Assembly: GCA_937895515.1 (NCBI GenBank)
Contig: CALAYS010000011.1
Span: forward strand, 1-64,000
Length of the DNA stretch: 64,000 nt
Direction of reading: 5' to 3'
Source: an uncultured bacterium
GTDB taxonomy: Bacteria; Patescibacteriota; Minisyncoccia; Phycocordibacterales; UBA9973
The position numbers were made by a program, and so were the translations under genes. The notes below the pieces were generated by a model, which ran no database searches, was not told the origin of the DNA, and saw only the letters and a list, made by a program, of their open reading frames with translations. Of this stretch, positions 18,156 to 26,001 are shown in pieces (positions within the stretch are counted from its first letter, which is position 1; the number at the start of each line of letters is the position of its first letter).

Positions 18156-19030
18156 TATTCTTCAAGACCACAATGTTCATCTTTGTCTGTTTCAGTTTTT
18201 TTAGTAGAAGAAATCATTTTGCCATCTATTTTTTTAGAAATTTCTGTAACACAATAATGGATACCATTGATATCTTCACCATATCCATAACTATATGCAT
18301 CAAAAATTAATTCAGGAATACCGTTAAAAACAGAGAGTATAGAATGTGATAAGTCTACACCTCCGACATAGTAACTTAAATCAATAGTCTTTTTATTTGT
18401 ATCAAATTCAACTGTATCTGCAGGAAAATAATCAAAATTATCATTAACTTCAAAAATACCATTCTTTGAGTTAAATATATACAAATTTGACCCCGAACGC
18501 TTCGTGCTCATCCAAGGACTACTTAATAAATCACGATAACCATCAAAAGTTAAATCAGAAAAGTAAAAATATCCGTCATTAATATCCAGTGTGATCTGTT
18601 TTTTTATTTCTGGTTTATCCTCATTATTATACTCCCACAATGTTTCAGAAAGGTCATTATCACCATACTCATTAATTAATTCTGAAAATTCTTTTTCATC
18701 AATTGATTTTCCTTTATAAGTAAAAAGATAATACACCCCTTTTTTAACTTCAACACGGAATGTATCTCCTGTCGATATTTTTTCAAATAAACATTTAATA
18801 TCTCCTTCTGTGTTTTTAAAACCACTTATATCGCCTATAGTATTTGTCATATCACCAACATTTGGACAATTAACAAAATTTCCTTCAGAAGATATTTCTT
18901 TTGTGTTTTTAAATATAAAGTTATTTTTAAAAGAATATGAATTAATATATTTACCTAAAAATAAAGTAGCTACACTTGCAACAATAGTAATAATTAGAAC
19001 TGCATATAAAAATTTAATTGGTTTTTGCAT
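18155..19030 (-). CDS. membrane-anchored protein with XAC2610-like segment
   Basis: The 291-residue protein has an N-terminal membrane helix (about 8-27) and an extracytoplasmic domain. The central DLTFDGYRDLLSS, followed by LYIFNSKNGIFEVN, resembles the NFDGY-D plus YVFN pattern of XAC2610-type secreted proteins. I judge this by eye. Cys residues near 54 (NCPNVG), 81 (KCLFEK), 265 and 288 may pair. It lies downstream of the transketolase subunits on the same strand (8 bases), so it may be read from the same operon, although no metabolic link is apparent. Confidence 0.65.
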   Translation of the reverse strand: MQKPIKFLYAVLIITIVASVATLFLGKYINSYSFKNNFIFKNTKEISSEGNFVNCPNVGDMTNTIGDISGFKNTEGDIKCLFEKISTGDTFRVEVKKGVYYLFTYKGKSIDEKEFSELINEYGDNDLSETLWEYNNEDKPEIKKQITLDINDGYFYFSDLTFDGYRDLLSSPWMSTKRSGSNLYIFNSKNGIFEVNDNFDYFPADTVEFDTNKKTIDLSYYVGGVDLSHSILSVFNGIPELIFDAYSYGYGEDINGIHYCVTEISKKIDGKMISSTKKTETDKDEHCGLEE

Positions 19031-19038
19031 ATTAATTT

Positions 19039-20028
19039 TTACAATAAAGATTTTACTGCACTAATTATATCTTTGGTGCCCATGCCGTAATGTTCGATTA
19101 GTTCGTCTTGGGTTCCGGATTGACCAAAGACATCTTTAACCCCAACAAATTTTATTTTCATTGGATGATTTTGTGCTAAGAATTCGGCAACAGCTGAACC
19201 CATACCGCCAGCAATTTGATGTTCCTCTACTGTTACAATTCCACTAACGCTTTTAGCTAAATCCATTATCCCTGCAGTATCTAGTGGTTTAATTGTAGGT
19301 AGTACAAGAACACTTACAAAAATATTTTCTTTTTCTAATTCAACTGCTGCCATCAATGATTTATAAACTAGTGCCCCAGTTGCAATAATACCAATAGTTG
19401 CAGTTACGCTTTTGTTAGGTGCCCAATAAAGATATGATTTACCAATCTCAAATGGAGTTGTTTCAGTTGTTATTACCGGTGTTGGTTCCCTAGCAAGACG
19501 AAGATATGTTGGTGTTGGGGTCTTAGCACAAGCGATAGTAGCTAGCTTGGCTTGAATATGATCAATTGGTGAAAGTACACACATATTTGGAATAACGCGG
19601 GTTATTGCAATGTCTTCAATGGCTTGGTGGGTACCACCATCTGGCCCAACAGAAATTCCAGCATGGGACCCGACGATTACGACTTTTCTATCATTATAAG
19701 CAATAGTAGTGCGAATTTGCTCCCAGTTACGACCAGGACTAAACATAGCATAAGAAGATATAAAAGGAATCTTCCCCATTGCGGACATACCACTGGCGAC
19801 TGCGGCTAAATTTTGCTCAGCAACACCGACTTCTATAAAACGATTTGGGAATTTATCACGGAATAAATTCATAGTAGTGGATTCGGTCAAATCAGCACAT
19901 AGCCCCACAACACGCTCGTCAGACTCGCCTGCTACTAACAACCCTGCACCAAAACCTTTACGAATTGGAACTTTTTCAACATCATCGTTGAACATTTTAT
20001 CATTTAAATTTAAATTTGGATTTAGCAT
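19039..20028 (-). CDS. transketolase, C-terminal subunit (split enzyme)
   Basis: The 329-residue protein carries the pyrimidine-binding and C-terminal parts of transketolase: VGLCADLTEST, FIEVGVAEQNLAAVASGMSAMG (the Glu that activates thiamine diphosphate) and VGSHAGISVGPDGGTHQA. It forms the active enzyme with the N-terminal subunit encoded just upstream. The annotated open frame could start at a GTG five codons earlier, inside the N-subunit stop; I prefer the ATG at 20028, which starts 1 base after that stop. Reaction: transfer of two-carbon ketol groups between sugar phosphates, linking ribose-5-phosphate with glycolytic intermediates. Confidence 0.92.
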   Translation of the reverse strand: MLNPNLNLNDKMFNDDVEKVPIRKGFGAGLLVAGESDERVVGLCADLTESTTMNLFRDKFPNRFIEVGVAEQNLAAVASGMSAMGKIPFISSYAMFSPGRNWEQIRTTIAYNDRKVVIVGSHAGISVGPDGGTHQAIEDIAITRVIPNMCVLSPIDHIQAKLATIACAKTPTPTYLRLAREPTPVITTETTPFEIGKSYLYWAPNKSVTATIGIIATGALVYKSLMAAVELEKENIFVSVLVLPTIKPLDTAGIMDLAKSVSGIVTVEEHQIAGGMGSAVAEFLAQNHPMKIKFVGVKDVFGQSGTQDELIEHYGMGTKDIISAVKSLL

Positions 20029-20029
20029 A

Positions 20030-20929
20030 TTATTCGTGTTCACTAGTTATTTTGCCACCCAGTGTGCGCAGTTCTTTTAATGCCATATCGGCTTCTTCTT
20101 TATTTGGTGGTTTACCATGCCATTTATAATCACGTTCAAACTGCGCAACGCCTTTACCTGGAATTGTGCGGGCAATTATGACTGATGGTTTTTCGGGAAC
20201 AGCTTTGGCTTTATTTATAGCATCAAATACAGCTTCAAAATTGTGACCGTCAACTTCTTGAACATGCCAATTAAACGATTGCCATTTTTCCGCTAAATCA
20301 TCCAGTGGCATTATGTCTTCAGTATTGCCATCGATTTGAATATTGTTACGGTCAACAATTGCAATTAAATTATTTAATTTATATTTTGCACCCAGCATTA
20401 TGGCTTCCCAATTATTACCTTCATTTAATTCACCATCACCGGTTAAACAATAAATGTATCTTTGTTTATTTCCATCCCCGCCTGCATCAGCTATGCCTGA
20501 AGCATTTCGGGCAGGTATTTTATCGGCTAGTGCCATACCTACGGCTTGTGAAAGACCAGACCCAAGCGGACCAGAACTATTTTCAAGCATTGGTAAATAT
20601 TCACGATGAGGATGACCCTGAAGACGGCTCCCAAATTTGCGTAGTGTCATTAATTCTTCAACTGGGAAATATCCGCTGTGCGCCATAGTAGCGTACAGTA
20701 CTGGACAAATATGACCGTTAGATAAAACTAAACGATCCCGCTCAGCCCAAGATGGATTTTTAGGATCATGTTTTAAAACTTTAAAGTAAAGTAGAGTAAA
20801 AATATCTGCCATACCCAGCGGCCCTGCGGTGTGACCAGACTTGGCTTCGAGCAGCATTGTAATAATACTTTCTCTAATATCATTAGCTTTAATTTCCAAA
20901 GATTTTATTTGCTCATCATCTAAAAACAT
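20030..20929 (-). CDS. transketolase, N-terminal subunit (split enzyme) with odd insertion
   Basis: The 299-residue protein is the thiamine-diphosphate-binding half. It has SGHTAGPLGMADI, LSNGHICPVLYA, GPLGSGLSQAVGMALA and the cofactor motif GDGELNEGNNWEA (164-176, with DRNNIQIDG after it). Between ALA (about 135) and YCLTGDG it has about 13-16 extra residues, PARNASGIADAGGDGN, compared with the usual short KLDGKDYR-type link. These are encoded by a GC-rich, partly palindromic stretch at about 20476-20515. The operon order is rpiB, rpe, tktN, tktC. The insertion sits at a surface link near the cofactor site and may be tolerated. Confidence 0.93.
   Translation of the reverse strand: MFLDDEQIKSLEIKANDIRESIITMLLEAKSGHTAGPLGMADIFTLLYFKVLKHDPKNPSWAERDRLVLSNGHICPVLYATMAHSGYFPVEELMTLRKFGSRLQGHPHREYLPMLENSSGPLGSGLSQAVGMALADKIPARNASGIADAGGDGNKQRYIYCLTGDGELNEGNNWEAIMLGAKYKLNNLIAIVDRNNIQIDGNTEDIMPLDDLAEKWQSFNWHVQEVDGHNFEAVFDAINKAKAVPEKPSVIIARTIPGKGVAQFERDYKWHGKPPNKEEADMALKELRTLGGKITSEHE
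20476..20515. repeat. GC-rich imperfect palindrome inserted in frame in tktN
   Basis: A stretch with CCTGC / GCAGG ends and internal short inverted repeats (TCAG/CTGA, ATGC/GCAT), much richer in GC than its surroundings. It encodes the extra residues of the transketolase N-subunit. No second copy was noticed in the window. Confidence 0.5.
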
Positions 20930-20933
20930 AGAC

Positions 20934-21629
20934 TTATTGTAACATATTATTTAATTCATTAATCATAGAAGATGGGATTTCAGCATTAAAAATAGCACTC
21001 CCGCAAACAAACCTGGTTACACCAGCATCACGCAATGATTCTATGGTGTCTATATTTACCCCACCATCAACGCTGATTATATGGTCAGGTAAATTTTGTT
21101 TTACGAAATTAATTCTATCAAATATTGTTTGGTCAAAATGTGCGCCTTGGACACCAACATGTTCTATACCCATACACTGTATAAATTTAATTTCATCTTT
21201 TATATCCAAAATATCATTTGGGTTAGTATCATGTTCATATGCTATGCCTAGCTCTATTTCGTATTTAAAATAATTATCTAGATTTTTTATAAAATCTTTT
21301 AGTTCATCTATTTTATTTTGTCCTGTAGGAAAATGAAAAATTATTCTTTTAGGACCAATTTTAACAAGGTCATTAAAATGAATAGGAATATCGTTTATCA
21401 TTAAATCAATTTCATAATCCACATTTTCCCAATTAGGCATACCAGAGACTTCACGCATTATATCTAACCAAGTATCTTGATATAAATTATCAAATGGCCA
21501 AGTTTTACCATTAACATATTTACCATCCATCAAATCAAGCTGGATAATAGGTGCACTACTAACTACCTGATTTATTTTTTCTTCTAAATCAAAATATGAC
21601 CGTGGCATTATTGCGGGAATTATTTCCAT
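20934..21629 (-). CDS. rpe: ribulose-phosphate 3-epimerase
   Basis: The 231-residue TIM-barrel protein has EIIPAIMPRS at the N-terminus, IQLDLMDGKYV (metal-binding Asp), HVGVQGAHFD and the C-terminal phosphate-binding ISVDGGVN...ITRFVCGSAIF-type pattern. It interconverts ribulose-5-phosphate and xylulose-5-phosphate. It differs from the standard family: MDGKYVNGKTW replaces the usual MDGHFVPN, and FHFPTGQ replaces the usual HxE segment. It could be a divergent pentose-5-phosphate epimerase or a close relative, but the operon with rpiB and transketolase supports the assignment. Confidence 0.85.
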   Translation of the reverse strand: MEIIPAIMPRSYFDLEEKINQVVSSAPIIQLDLMDGKYVNGKTWPFDNLYQDTWLDIMREVSGMPNWENVDYEIDLMINDIPIHFNDLVKIGPKRIIFHFPTGQNKIDELKDFIKNLDNYFKYEIELGIAYEHDTNPNDILDIKDEIKFIQCMGIEHVGVQGAHFDQTIFDRINFVKQNLPDHIISVDGGVNIDTIESLRDAGVTRFVCGSAIFNAEIPSSMINELNNMLQ

Positions 21630-21630
21630 A

Positions 21631-22074
21631 TTAAAATTTAGCTATTCTTCTAATATGGCGTTCTTGTTTTGAAAATTCTGTATTTAGAAAAAGATTTATA
21701 CATTCTAATGCTTGCTGATTATCAATAAACCTTGCACCAAGAGACAAAATATTTGCATTATTATGTTGCCTGAGAAGTTTAATGATTTCAGTATCACCAC
21801 CATAATAAACCCCAGCACGGATGCCACTAGTACGGTTAGCACACATGGCTTCACCTTGGCCAGATGCACCAAAAATTATTCCAAAACTGTCAGTATCTTT
21901 TGATACGGCTTCAGAGCAAAGACTAATAAAGTCAGGATAGTCATCGTTATCATCTAAATAATTTGCACCATGGTCGATTACTTCGTAATCCAAAGATATA
22001 AGTTCATTTTTAATAAACTCTTTCATAGTATATCCTGCATGGTCAGTAGCTAAATGTATTTTTAACGGGTTCAT
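21631..22074 (-). CDS. rpiB: ribose-5-phosphate isomerase B
   Basis: The 147-residue protein matches RpiB/LacAB: LATDHAGYTMKEFI, VIDHGA, DYPDF and FGASGQGEAMCANRTSGIRAGV, ending HIRRIAKF. It interconverts ribose-5-phosphate and ribulose-5-phosphate. The catalytic Cys position used in the E. coli enzyme (CGTG) is Gly here, while Glu75 in GQGEA matches the glutamate base of the mycobacterial-type enzyme. It is first in the rpiB-rpe-tktN-tktC operon (1 base to rpe). TATAAT lies 6 bases before the ATG, so the operon mRNA is likely leaderless. Confidence 0.93.
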   Translation of the reverse strand: MNPLKIHLATDHAGYTMKEFIKNELISLDYEVIDHGANYLDDNDDYPDFISLCSEAVSKDTDSFGIIFGASGQGEAMCANRTSGIRAGVYYGGDTEIIKLLRQHNNANILSLGARFIDNQQALECINLFLNTEFSKQERHIRRIAKF

Positions 22075-22080
22075 ATAGCT

Positions 22081-22086
22081 ATTATA
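22081..22086 (-). promoter_or_regulatory. -10 box of the pentose-phosphate operon, leaderless spacing
   Basis: TATAAT on the minus strand, exactly 6 bases before the rpiB ATG, preceded by TG at the extended -10 position. Confidence 0.6.
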
Positions 22087-22123
22087 TCATAAAATTGTAG
22101 ATAATTAACGTGGCCTTATGTGC

Positions 22124-22129
22124 TATAAT
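22124..22129 (+). promoter_or_regulatory. extended -10 box of desaturase gene
   Basis: GTGCTATAAT upstream of the desaturase ATG, here with a 17-base gap, giving a leader of about 10 bases. Confidence 0.55.
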
Positions 22130-22146
22130 TTAGCTAAATTAAAAAA

Positions 22147-23241
22147 ATGACAACTCAAAATATTACACAAGAACAGCGTACTTTATATTTAACAAAAATG
22201 AATGTCGCTGTAAGAAAATATCTAAAAGAAAACAATATAAGTAGATTTGGCGGAAGAGAGATTTTAAATAAATTTTTTATCTTTGCTTTTGCAACTGCTG
22301 TTTTGTATACCTGCATTCTAGTATTTCCTGAAATTAACAAATACATTAGAAATGTTATATTTTACGGAGGAATTGGATTGAATTTTGCTTTTATTGGATT
22401 TACTGTAATGCACGATGCATCCCACGGGACATTCTCTGAAAACAAAAACCTAAACCAGCTAATGCTCCACACATTAGAAATAATGGGGGCAAGCTCAATA
22501 TTGTGGATTATTAAACACGTTGATATCCATCATAACAAAACAAACACAGTGGATGATGATGATTTAAATTCATGGCCAGTATTAAGACTACACAGTAGCG
22601 ATACTCCATTATGGTTCCATAAATACCAACATTTTTACGGCCCTGTAGTTTACTGTTTATTGTTCATTATTTGGATCTATGTAAATGACTATGTAAAATA
22701 TTTCCGAATGCAGATTAAAAACAGAAAAATAAAAACAGAGGAAATAAAATTAAAAGATCATATTGTATTTTGGGCGGGTAAAATAATCCATCCTACAATA
22801 TTTATTGTGGTCCCATCATTTTATATTGGTATTGAAAATGCATTGATTGGCTATTTTGGGTTTTTATGTACGATATGTGGATTCAGTATTAGTTTTATTT
22901 TTCAATTAGCACATGTTGTTGAATCAACTGAAGAAATTGGAGAAACTGAGATTGAAAAAGCTTATTCTTTTATGGAAAGACAAATCCGTACAACGAGTAA
23001 TTTTTCTACCGGTAACAAATGGGTTACATTTTTCACCGGTGGGTTAAATTTTCAAATTGAGCATCATTTGTTTGCTCATATATCACATGTACATTACCCA
23101 AAAATTCAGCACATTGTACAAGAGTATGTAAAATTAGCAGAGCTTGAATACAAAGAATTAACTATCTTAAACGCTTTTGTTTCTCATGAAATAGAGCTGA
23201 AAGATTTAGGAACAAGAAAACAAACCCTATTAGTAAAATAA
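22147..23241 (+). CDS. membrane fatty-acid desaturase
   Basis: The 364-residue protein has the three histidine boxes of membrane desaturases: HDASH (89-93), HVDIHH (124-129) and QIEHH near 307-312 (NFQIEHHLFAH). The Q in the third box is typical of front-end and linoleoyl-CoA-type desaturases, but there is no fused cytochrome b5 domain. Membrane helices are seen near 42-60, 67-90, 165-185, 215-232 and 236-258. It would use di-iron and O2 to insert a double bond in an acyl chain. No fatty-acid synthesis gene is present in the window, so the substrate is probably a scavenged lipid. It is a single-gene unit with its own promoter and terminator. Confidence 0.9.
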   Translation: MTTQNITQEQRTLYLTKMNVAVRKYLKENNISRFGGREILNKFFIFAFATAVLYTCILVFPEINKYIRNVIFYGGIGLNFAFIGFTVMHDASHGTFSENKNLNQLMLHTLEIMGASSILWIIKHVDIHHNKTNTVDDDDLNSWPVLRLHSSDTPLWFHKYQHFYGPVVYCLLFIIWIYVNDYVKYFRMQIKNRKIKTEEIKLKDHIVFWAGKIIHPTIFIVVPSFYIGIENALIGYFGFLCTICGFSISFIFQLAHVVESTEEIGETEIEKAYSFMERQIRTTSNFSTGNKWVTFFTGGLNFQIEHHLFAHISHVHYPKIQHIVQEYVKLAELEYKELTILNAFVSHEIELKDLGTRKQTLLVK

Positions 23242-23263
23242 TAGGGATTGTTTATACAAAAAG

Positions 23264-23291
23264 AAAAACCCATATTATATGGGTTTTTCTT
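23264..23291. terminator. bidirectional terminator
   Basis: AAAAACCCATAT / ATATGGGTTTTT stem (23264-23275 with 23277-23288) between convergent genes. Confidence 0.85.
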
Positions 23292-23301
23292 AAAAAATAG
23301 A

Positions 23302-23997
23302 TTATTTTTTCTTTTTTGTAACAACCTTTTTAGCTGGTTTAGCTACAGTTTTAATTGGAGCTTTTTTAGCTATTGTTTTAGCTGCTGGTTTTACTGTTGG
23401 TTTAACAGCTGGTTTAACTAAAGGTTTTTCTACGCTCTTAGTTTTTGTTTTTACAGTAGTTGAAGCTTGAGTTTTCTCTACCATTGATTTTAAAGATTCA
23501 GCTTTAGCTGGAACAGCAGTTGGAAATGGAACATTTGTTACCATTTTAATTAATGAATCAAGTTTGGTATTTATCATATCAACTTGTCTCTTTAATTCAT
23601 CGATTCTTTTATCGTCCCCGGCTGGTTTAGAAAAAGCTGGTTTTTGGTCAAACCCATGAGATCTATCACCTCGGTCTCCACGGTCCTCGTGACGAGGCTT
23701 GTCGAAACTTCTTGTATCACCGTCTCTTTTACTTGCAAAACAGTTATTACAAAATACTGGCTTGTCTCCTGTTGGGCGAAATGGAACTTCACATTTGTTT
23801 CCACATTCACTACAAACTGCACTATGCATTTGAGGGTTTGGTCGATCAAAATCTCTTCCGCCGCCGCGACTACCGCCACGATCACCACCAAAACTTCTTC
23901 CTCCTCGATCCCCGCCTCCAAAACTATTTCTTGGTCGGTCGCCACCTCTACTACCACCAAAACTCCCGCCTCCTTTATTAAAATCTTTCATATACAA
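23302..23997 (-). CDS. RGG-rich CxxC-x17-CxxC zinc protein with basic Ala/Lys/Pro tail
   Basis: The 231-residue protein has three parts. Residues 8-50 are Gly/Arg/Ser-rich RGG repeats of the kind that bind RNA. The zinc-ribbon unit has C62, C65, C83 and C86 with 17 residues between the pairs, plus an extra C69, and the conserved VPFRPTGDKPVFC. Residues 165-231 are a Lys/Ala/Pro/Val tail (KPAVKPTVKPAAKTIAKKA) like histone-H1-like proteins, separated by a short helical segment (about 125-150). The CxxC-x17-CxxC domain is common in candidate-phyla genomes. A nucleic-acid-binding role is likely; the target is unknown. An upstream TGCTATAAT lies 8 bases before the ATG. Confidence 0.85.
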   Translation of the reverse strand: MYMKDFNKGGGSFGGSRGGDRPRNSFGGGDRGGRSFGGDRGGSRGGGRDFDRPNPQMHSAVCSECGNKCEVPFRPTGDKPVFCNNCFASKRDGDTRSFDKPRHEDRGDRGDRSHGFDQKPAFSKPAGDDKRIDELKRQVDMINTKLDSLIKMVTNVPFPTAVPAKAESLKSMVEKTQASTTVKTKTKSVEKPLVKPAVKPTVKPAAKTIAKKAPIKTVAKPAKKVVTKKKK

Positions 23998-24070
23998 AAA
24001 TTATAGCATTTAAATTTAAAAAAGTCAACAAAAAATCAATAAATACTAAATATCAGAGCTAAAAATAGTA

Positions 24071-24706
24071 TTATTTTTGAAAAAGAAAGTATCTGAACGC
24101 TCTATCTTTATTAGTAAACCCTTCTTTAAAATCGAAATAACCAGAAGTAATAATCTTTAACCCCTGCTCTTGTAATATTGACTCTAATGAATCAACTGCA
24201 GTGCTTACATTTCCAGTAGTCGGTGAAATTCTAAATCCTTGAGAAAATTCTTCATCTTTTGTGCTATGTCCTCCGATTAAAATATATCCACCATCTTTTG
24301 TTATATTTACCAACTGATCAATATATTTACTCCAAAGATTTTTATCAACATGATGCATAACGCCCCACGATAGTACTCCATTAAAGTTTTCATTCATAGT
24401 AATTTTTGAAGGTTCGTCAGCTTGAATTGTTTTTATATTTGGATTTTTCTCAGAGACAAGATCAAGAGCTTTTTGGGAAATATCCGAACAAACAATAGCC
24501 AATCCTTTTTGAAATAAAAATTCAGCAAGTTTTCCATCACCACATCCATAATCAAGAATTTTATCTCCTTTTTTAAAGCGCGCAGAAAAATCTTCCAGAA
24601 TTTCTTTCGGAATTGGATTTTCTAACCAAGGTAATTTTTCTTTACCTTGAGAGTAGACTTGTTCCCATTGTTCTTTTTTAGCCTCAAGGTTTGGCTTCTG
24701 TTCCAT
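24071..24706 (-). CDS. class I SAM-dependent methyltransferase
   Basis: The 211-residue protein has the Rossmann-type methyltransferase motifs: ILDYGCGDGKLAEFL (SAM glycine loop), IVCSDISQKAL (acidic residue after strand 2), TIQADEP and a LSWGVMHHVDKN segment. This layout fits small-molecule or TehB/UbiE-like enzymes. The substrate is unknown. Its stop codon side lies near spacer DNA, and the gene starts 1 base after the GAPDH stop, so it is read with gap. No clear link with glycolysis is known. Confidence 0.85.
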   Translation of the reverse strand: MEQKPNLEAKKEQWEQVYSQGKEKLPWLENPIPKEILEDFSARFKKGDKILDYGCGDGKLAEFLFQKGLAIVCSDISQKALDLVSEKNPNIKTIQADEPSKITMNENFNGVLSWGVMHHVDKNLWSKYIDQLVNITKDGGYILIGGHSTKDEEFSQGFRISPTTGNVSTAVDSLESILQEQGLKIITSGYFDFKEGFTNKDRAFRYFLFQK

Positions 24707-24707
24707 T

Positions 24708-25763
24708 TTATTTAATAGTCTGCCCAGTTTTGATCACATGCTCCACGAGCGTATGAGTATACCCCATTTCGTTGTCATACCATGCAAGGACTTTTACCAA
24801 ATTACCACCAACAACGCGTGTCATTGCAAGGTCAGCAATAGATGCATGAGAATTTCCAAGAATATCGCTAGATACTAATGGTTCATTGGTAACTGCAAAA
24901 ACATTTGACCATGCTGGTGAATTTGATGCATCAGTAAGAATTTTATTTACTTCTTCCATTGTTGTTGGACGCTTGGCAATAAATGTAATGTCCGCAATTG
25001 ACCCCGCTGGTACTGGCACACGCAAAGATATACCATCAAATAAATCAGTTAATTCAGGATAAGCTTTGGTAACAGCAATTGCTGCCCCAGTTGAAGATGG
25101 AACAATATTTTGTGCAGCGGCACGGCCTTCGCGGAAATCTTTTTTATTTGGACCATCAACTATGCCTTGGGATGCAGTGTATCCATGAGTAGTAGATAAA
25201 ATTGCCTTTTCAATACCAATAGCATTATGTAATATCCCAATAACAGGGCTTGCAGCATTTGTAGTACAAGATGCATTACTAGTTACATCGCATGTGCCGA
25301 ATTTATTTTCATTAACGCTCATTAAAATAGTCTCACCTAATACACTAGCGTCTTCCCCGGCTTTAGCTGGAGCTGAAATAACAACTTTTTTTGCACCGGC
25401 TTTGATATGAATGTTAGCTTTATCATAAGCAGTAAACAAACCAGTTGATTCTACAACTACATCAATTCCTAAATCTTTCCATGGAAGTTCCATTGGGTCT
25501 TTTTTAGCGTAGACGGCGATTTTTTTACCATCAATAATAATTTCACCTGGAAGAATTCCATCGGTAGATGCTGTCCCAGATACATTATGATTCCAAGTAC
25601 GGTAAACAGTATCGTATTTTAATAAATACGCCATATTAGCAACATCACCAAGGTCATTAACTGCTACTATTTCAATTTCGGGCCTATCCCATGCAATCTT
25701 TGCAAATGCACGCCCAATCCGCCCAAAACCATTAATCGCTACTTTTATCTTTTTATTTTCCAT
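24708..25763 (-). CDS. gap: glyceraldehyde-3-phosphate dehydrogenase, type I
   Basis: The 351-residue protein has the NAD-binding NGFGRIGRAF at the N-terminus, the catalytic SNASCTTNA (Cys166), the STTHGYTASQ region carrying the catalytic His, and WYDNEMGYTHTLV near the C-terminus. It oxidises glyceraldehyde-3-phosphate to 1,3-bisphosphoglycerate with NAD+ and phosphate. The window thus has aldolase, GAPDH and non-oxidative pentose-phosphate enzymes, a pattern for carbon entry through pentose phosphates. A TATAAT box sits 8 bases before the ATG. Confidence 0.97.
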   Translation of the reverse strand: MENKKIKVAINGFGRIGRAFAKIAWDRPEIEIVAVNDLGDVANMAYLLKYDTVYRTWNHNVSGTASTDGILPGEIIIDGKKIAVYAKKDPMELPWKDLGIDVVVESTGLFTAYDKANIHIKAGAKKVVISAPAKAGEDASVLGETILMSVNENKFGTCDVTSNASCTTNAASPVIGILHNAIGIEKAILSTTHGYTASQGIVDGPNKKDFREGRAAAQNIVPSSTGAAIAVTKAYPELTDLFDGISLRVPVPAGSIADITFIAKRPTTMEEVNKILTDASNSPAWSNVFAVTNEPLVSSDILGNSHASIADLAMTRVVGGNLVKVLAWYDNEMGYTHTLVEHVIKTGQTIK

Positions 25764-25781
25764 ATGGGACTATTATATCAT

Positions 25782-26000
25782 TTATTCTTCTATATATTCA
25801 AACCGCGGGCCACTGTAGCCATCACGCTCAATATTTTCTAAAAACATAGAAACAGGCCTAATCCAGATTTGATCATGCCCATTATAAGGATGAGTATAAA
25901 CAACAAATTCTTCATCGTAATTTTCAGAATTTTTTGCAACACCAATTACTTTTACAGTATGACCCTTAAAATGTTTATATTTTCCTAATTTAACTTCCAT
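25782..26000 (-). CDS. DUF1653 family protein
   Basis: The 72-residue protein reads KLGKYKHFKGHTVKVIGVA, FVVYTHPYNGHDQIWIRPVSMF and RFEYIEE, the standard pattern of the DUF1653 family, a small beta-rich domain of unknown function. It starts 1 base before the stop region of gatB and is co-transcribed with it. Its length is close to the family's usual 65-80 residues. Confidence 0.88.
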   Translation of the reverse strand: MEVKLGKYKHFKGHTVKVIGVAKNSENYDEEFVVYTHPYNGHDQIWIRPVSMFLENIERDGYSGPRFEYIEE

Positions 26001-26001
26001 G

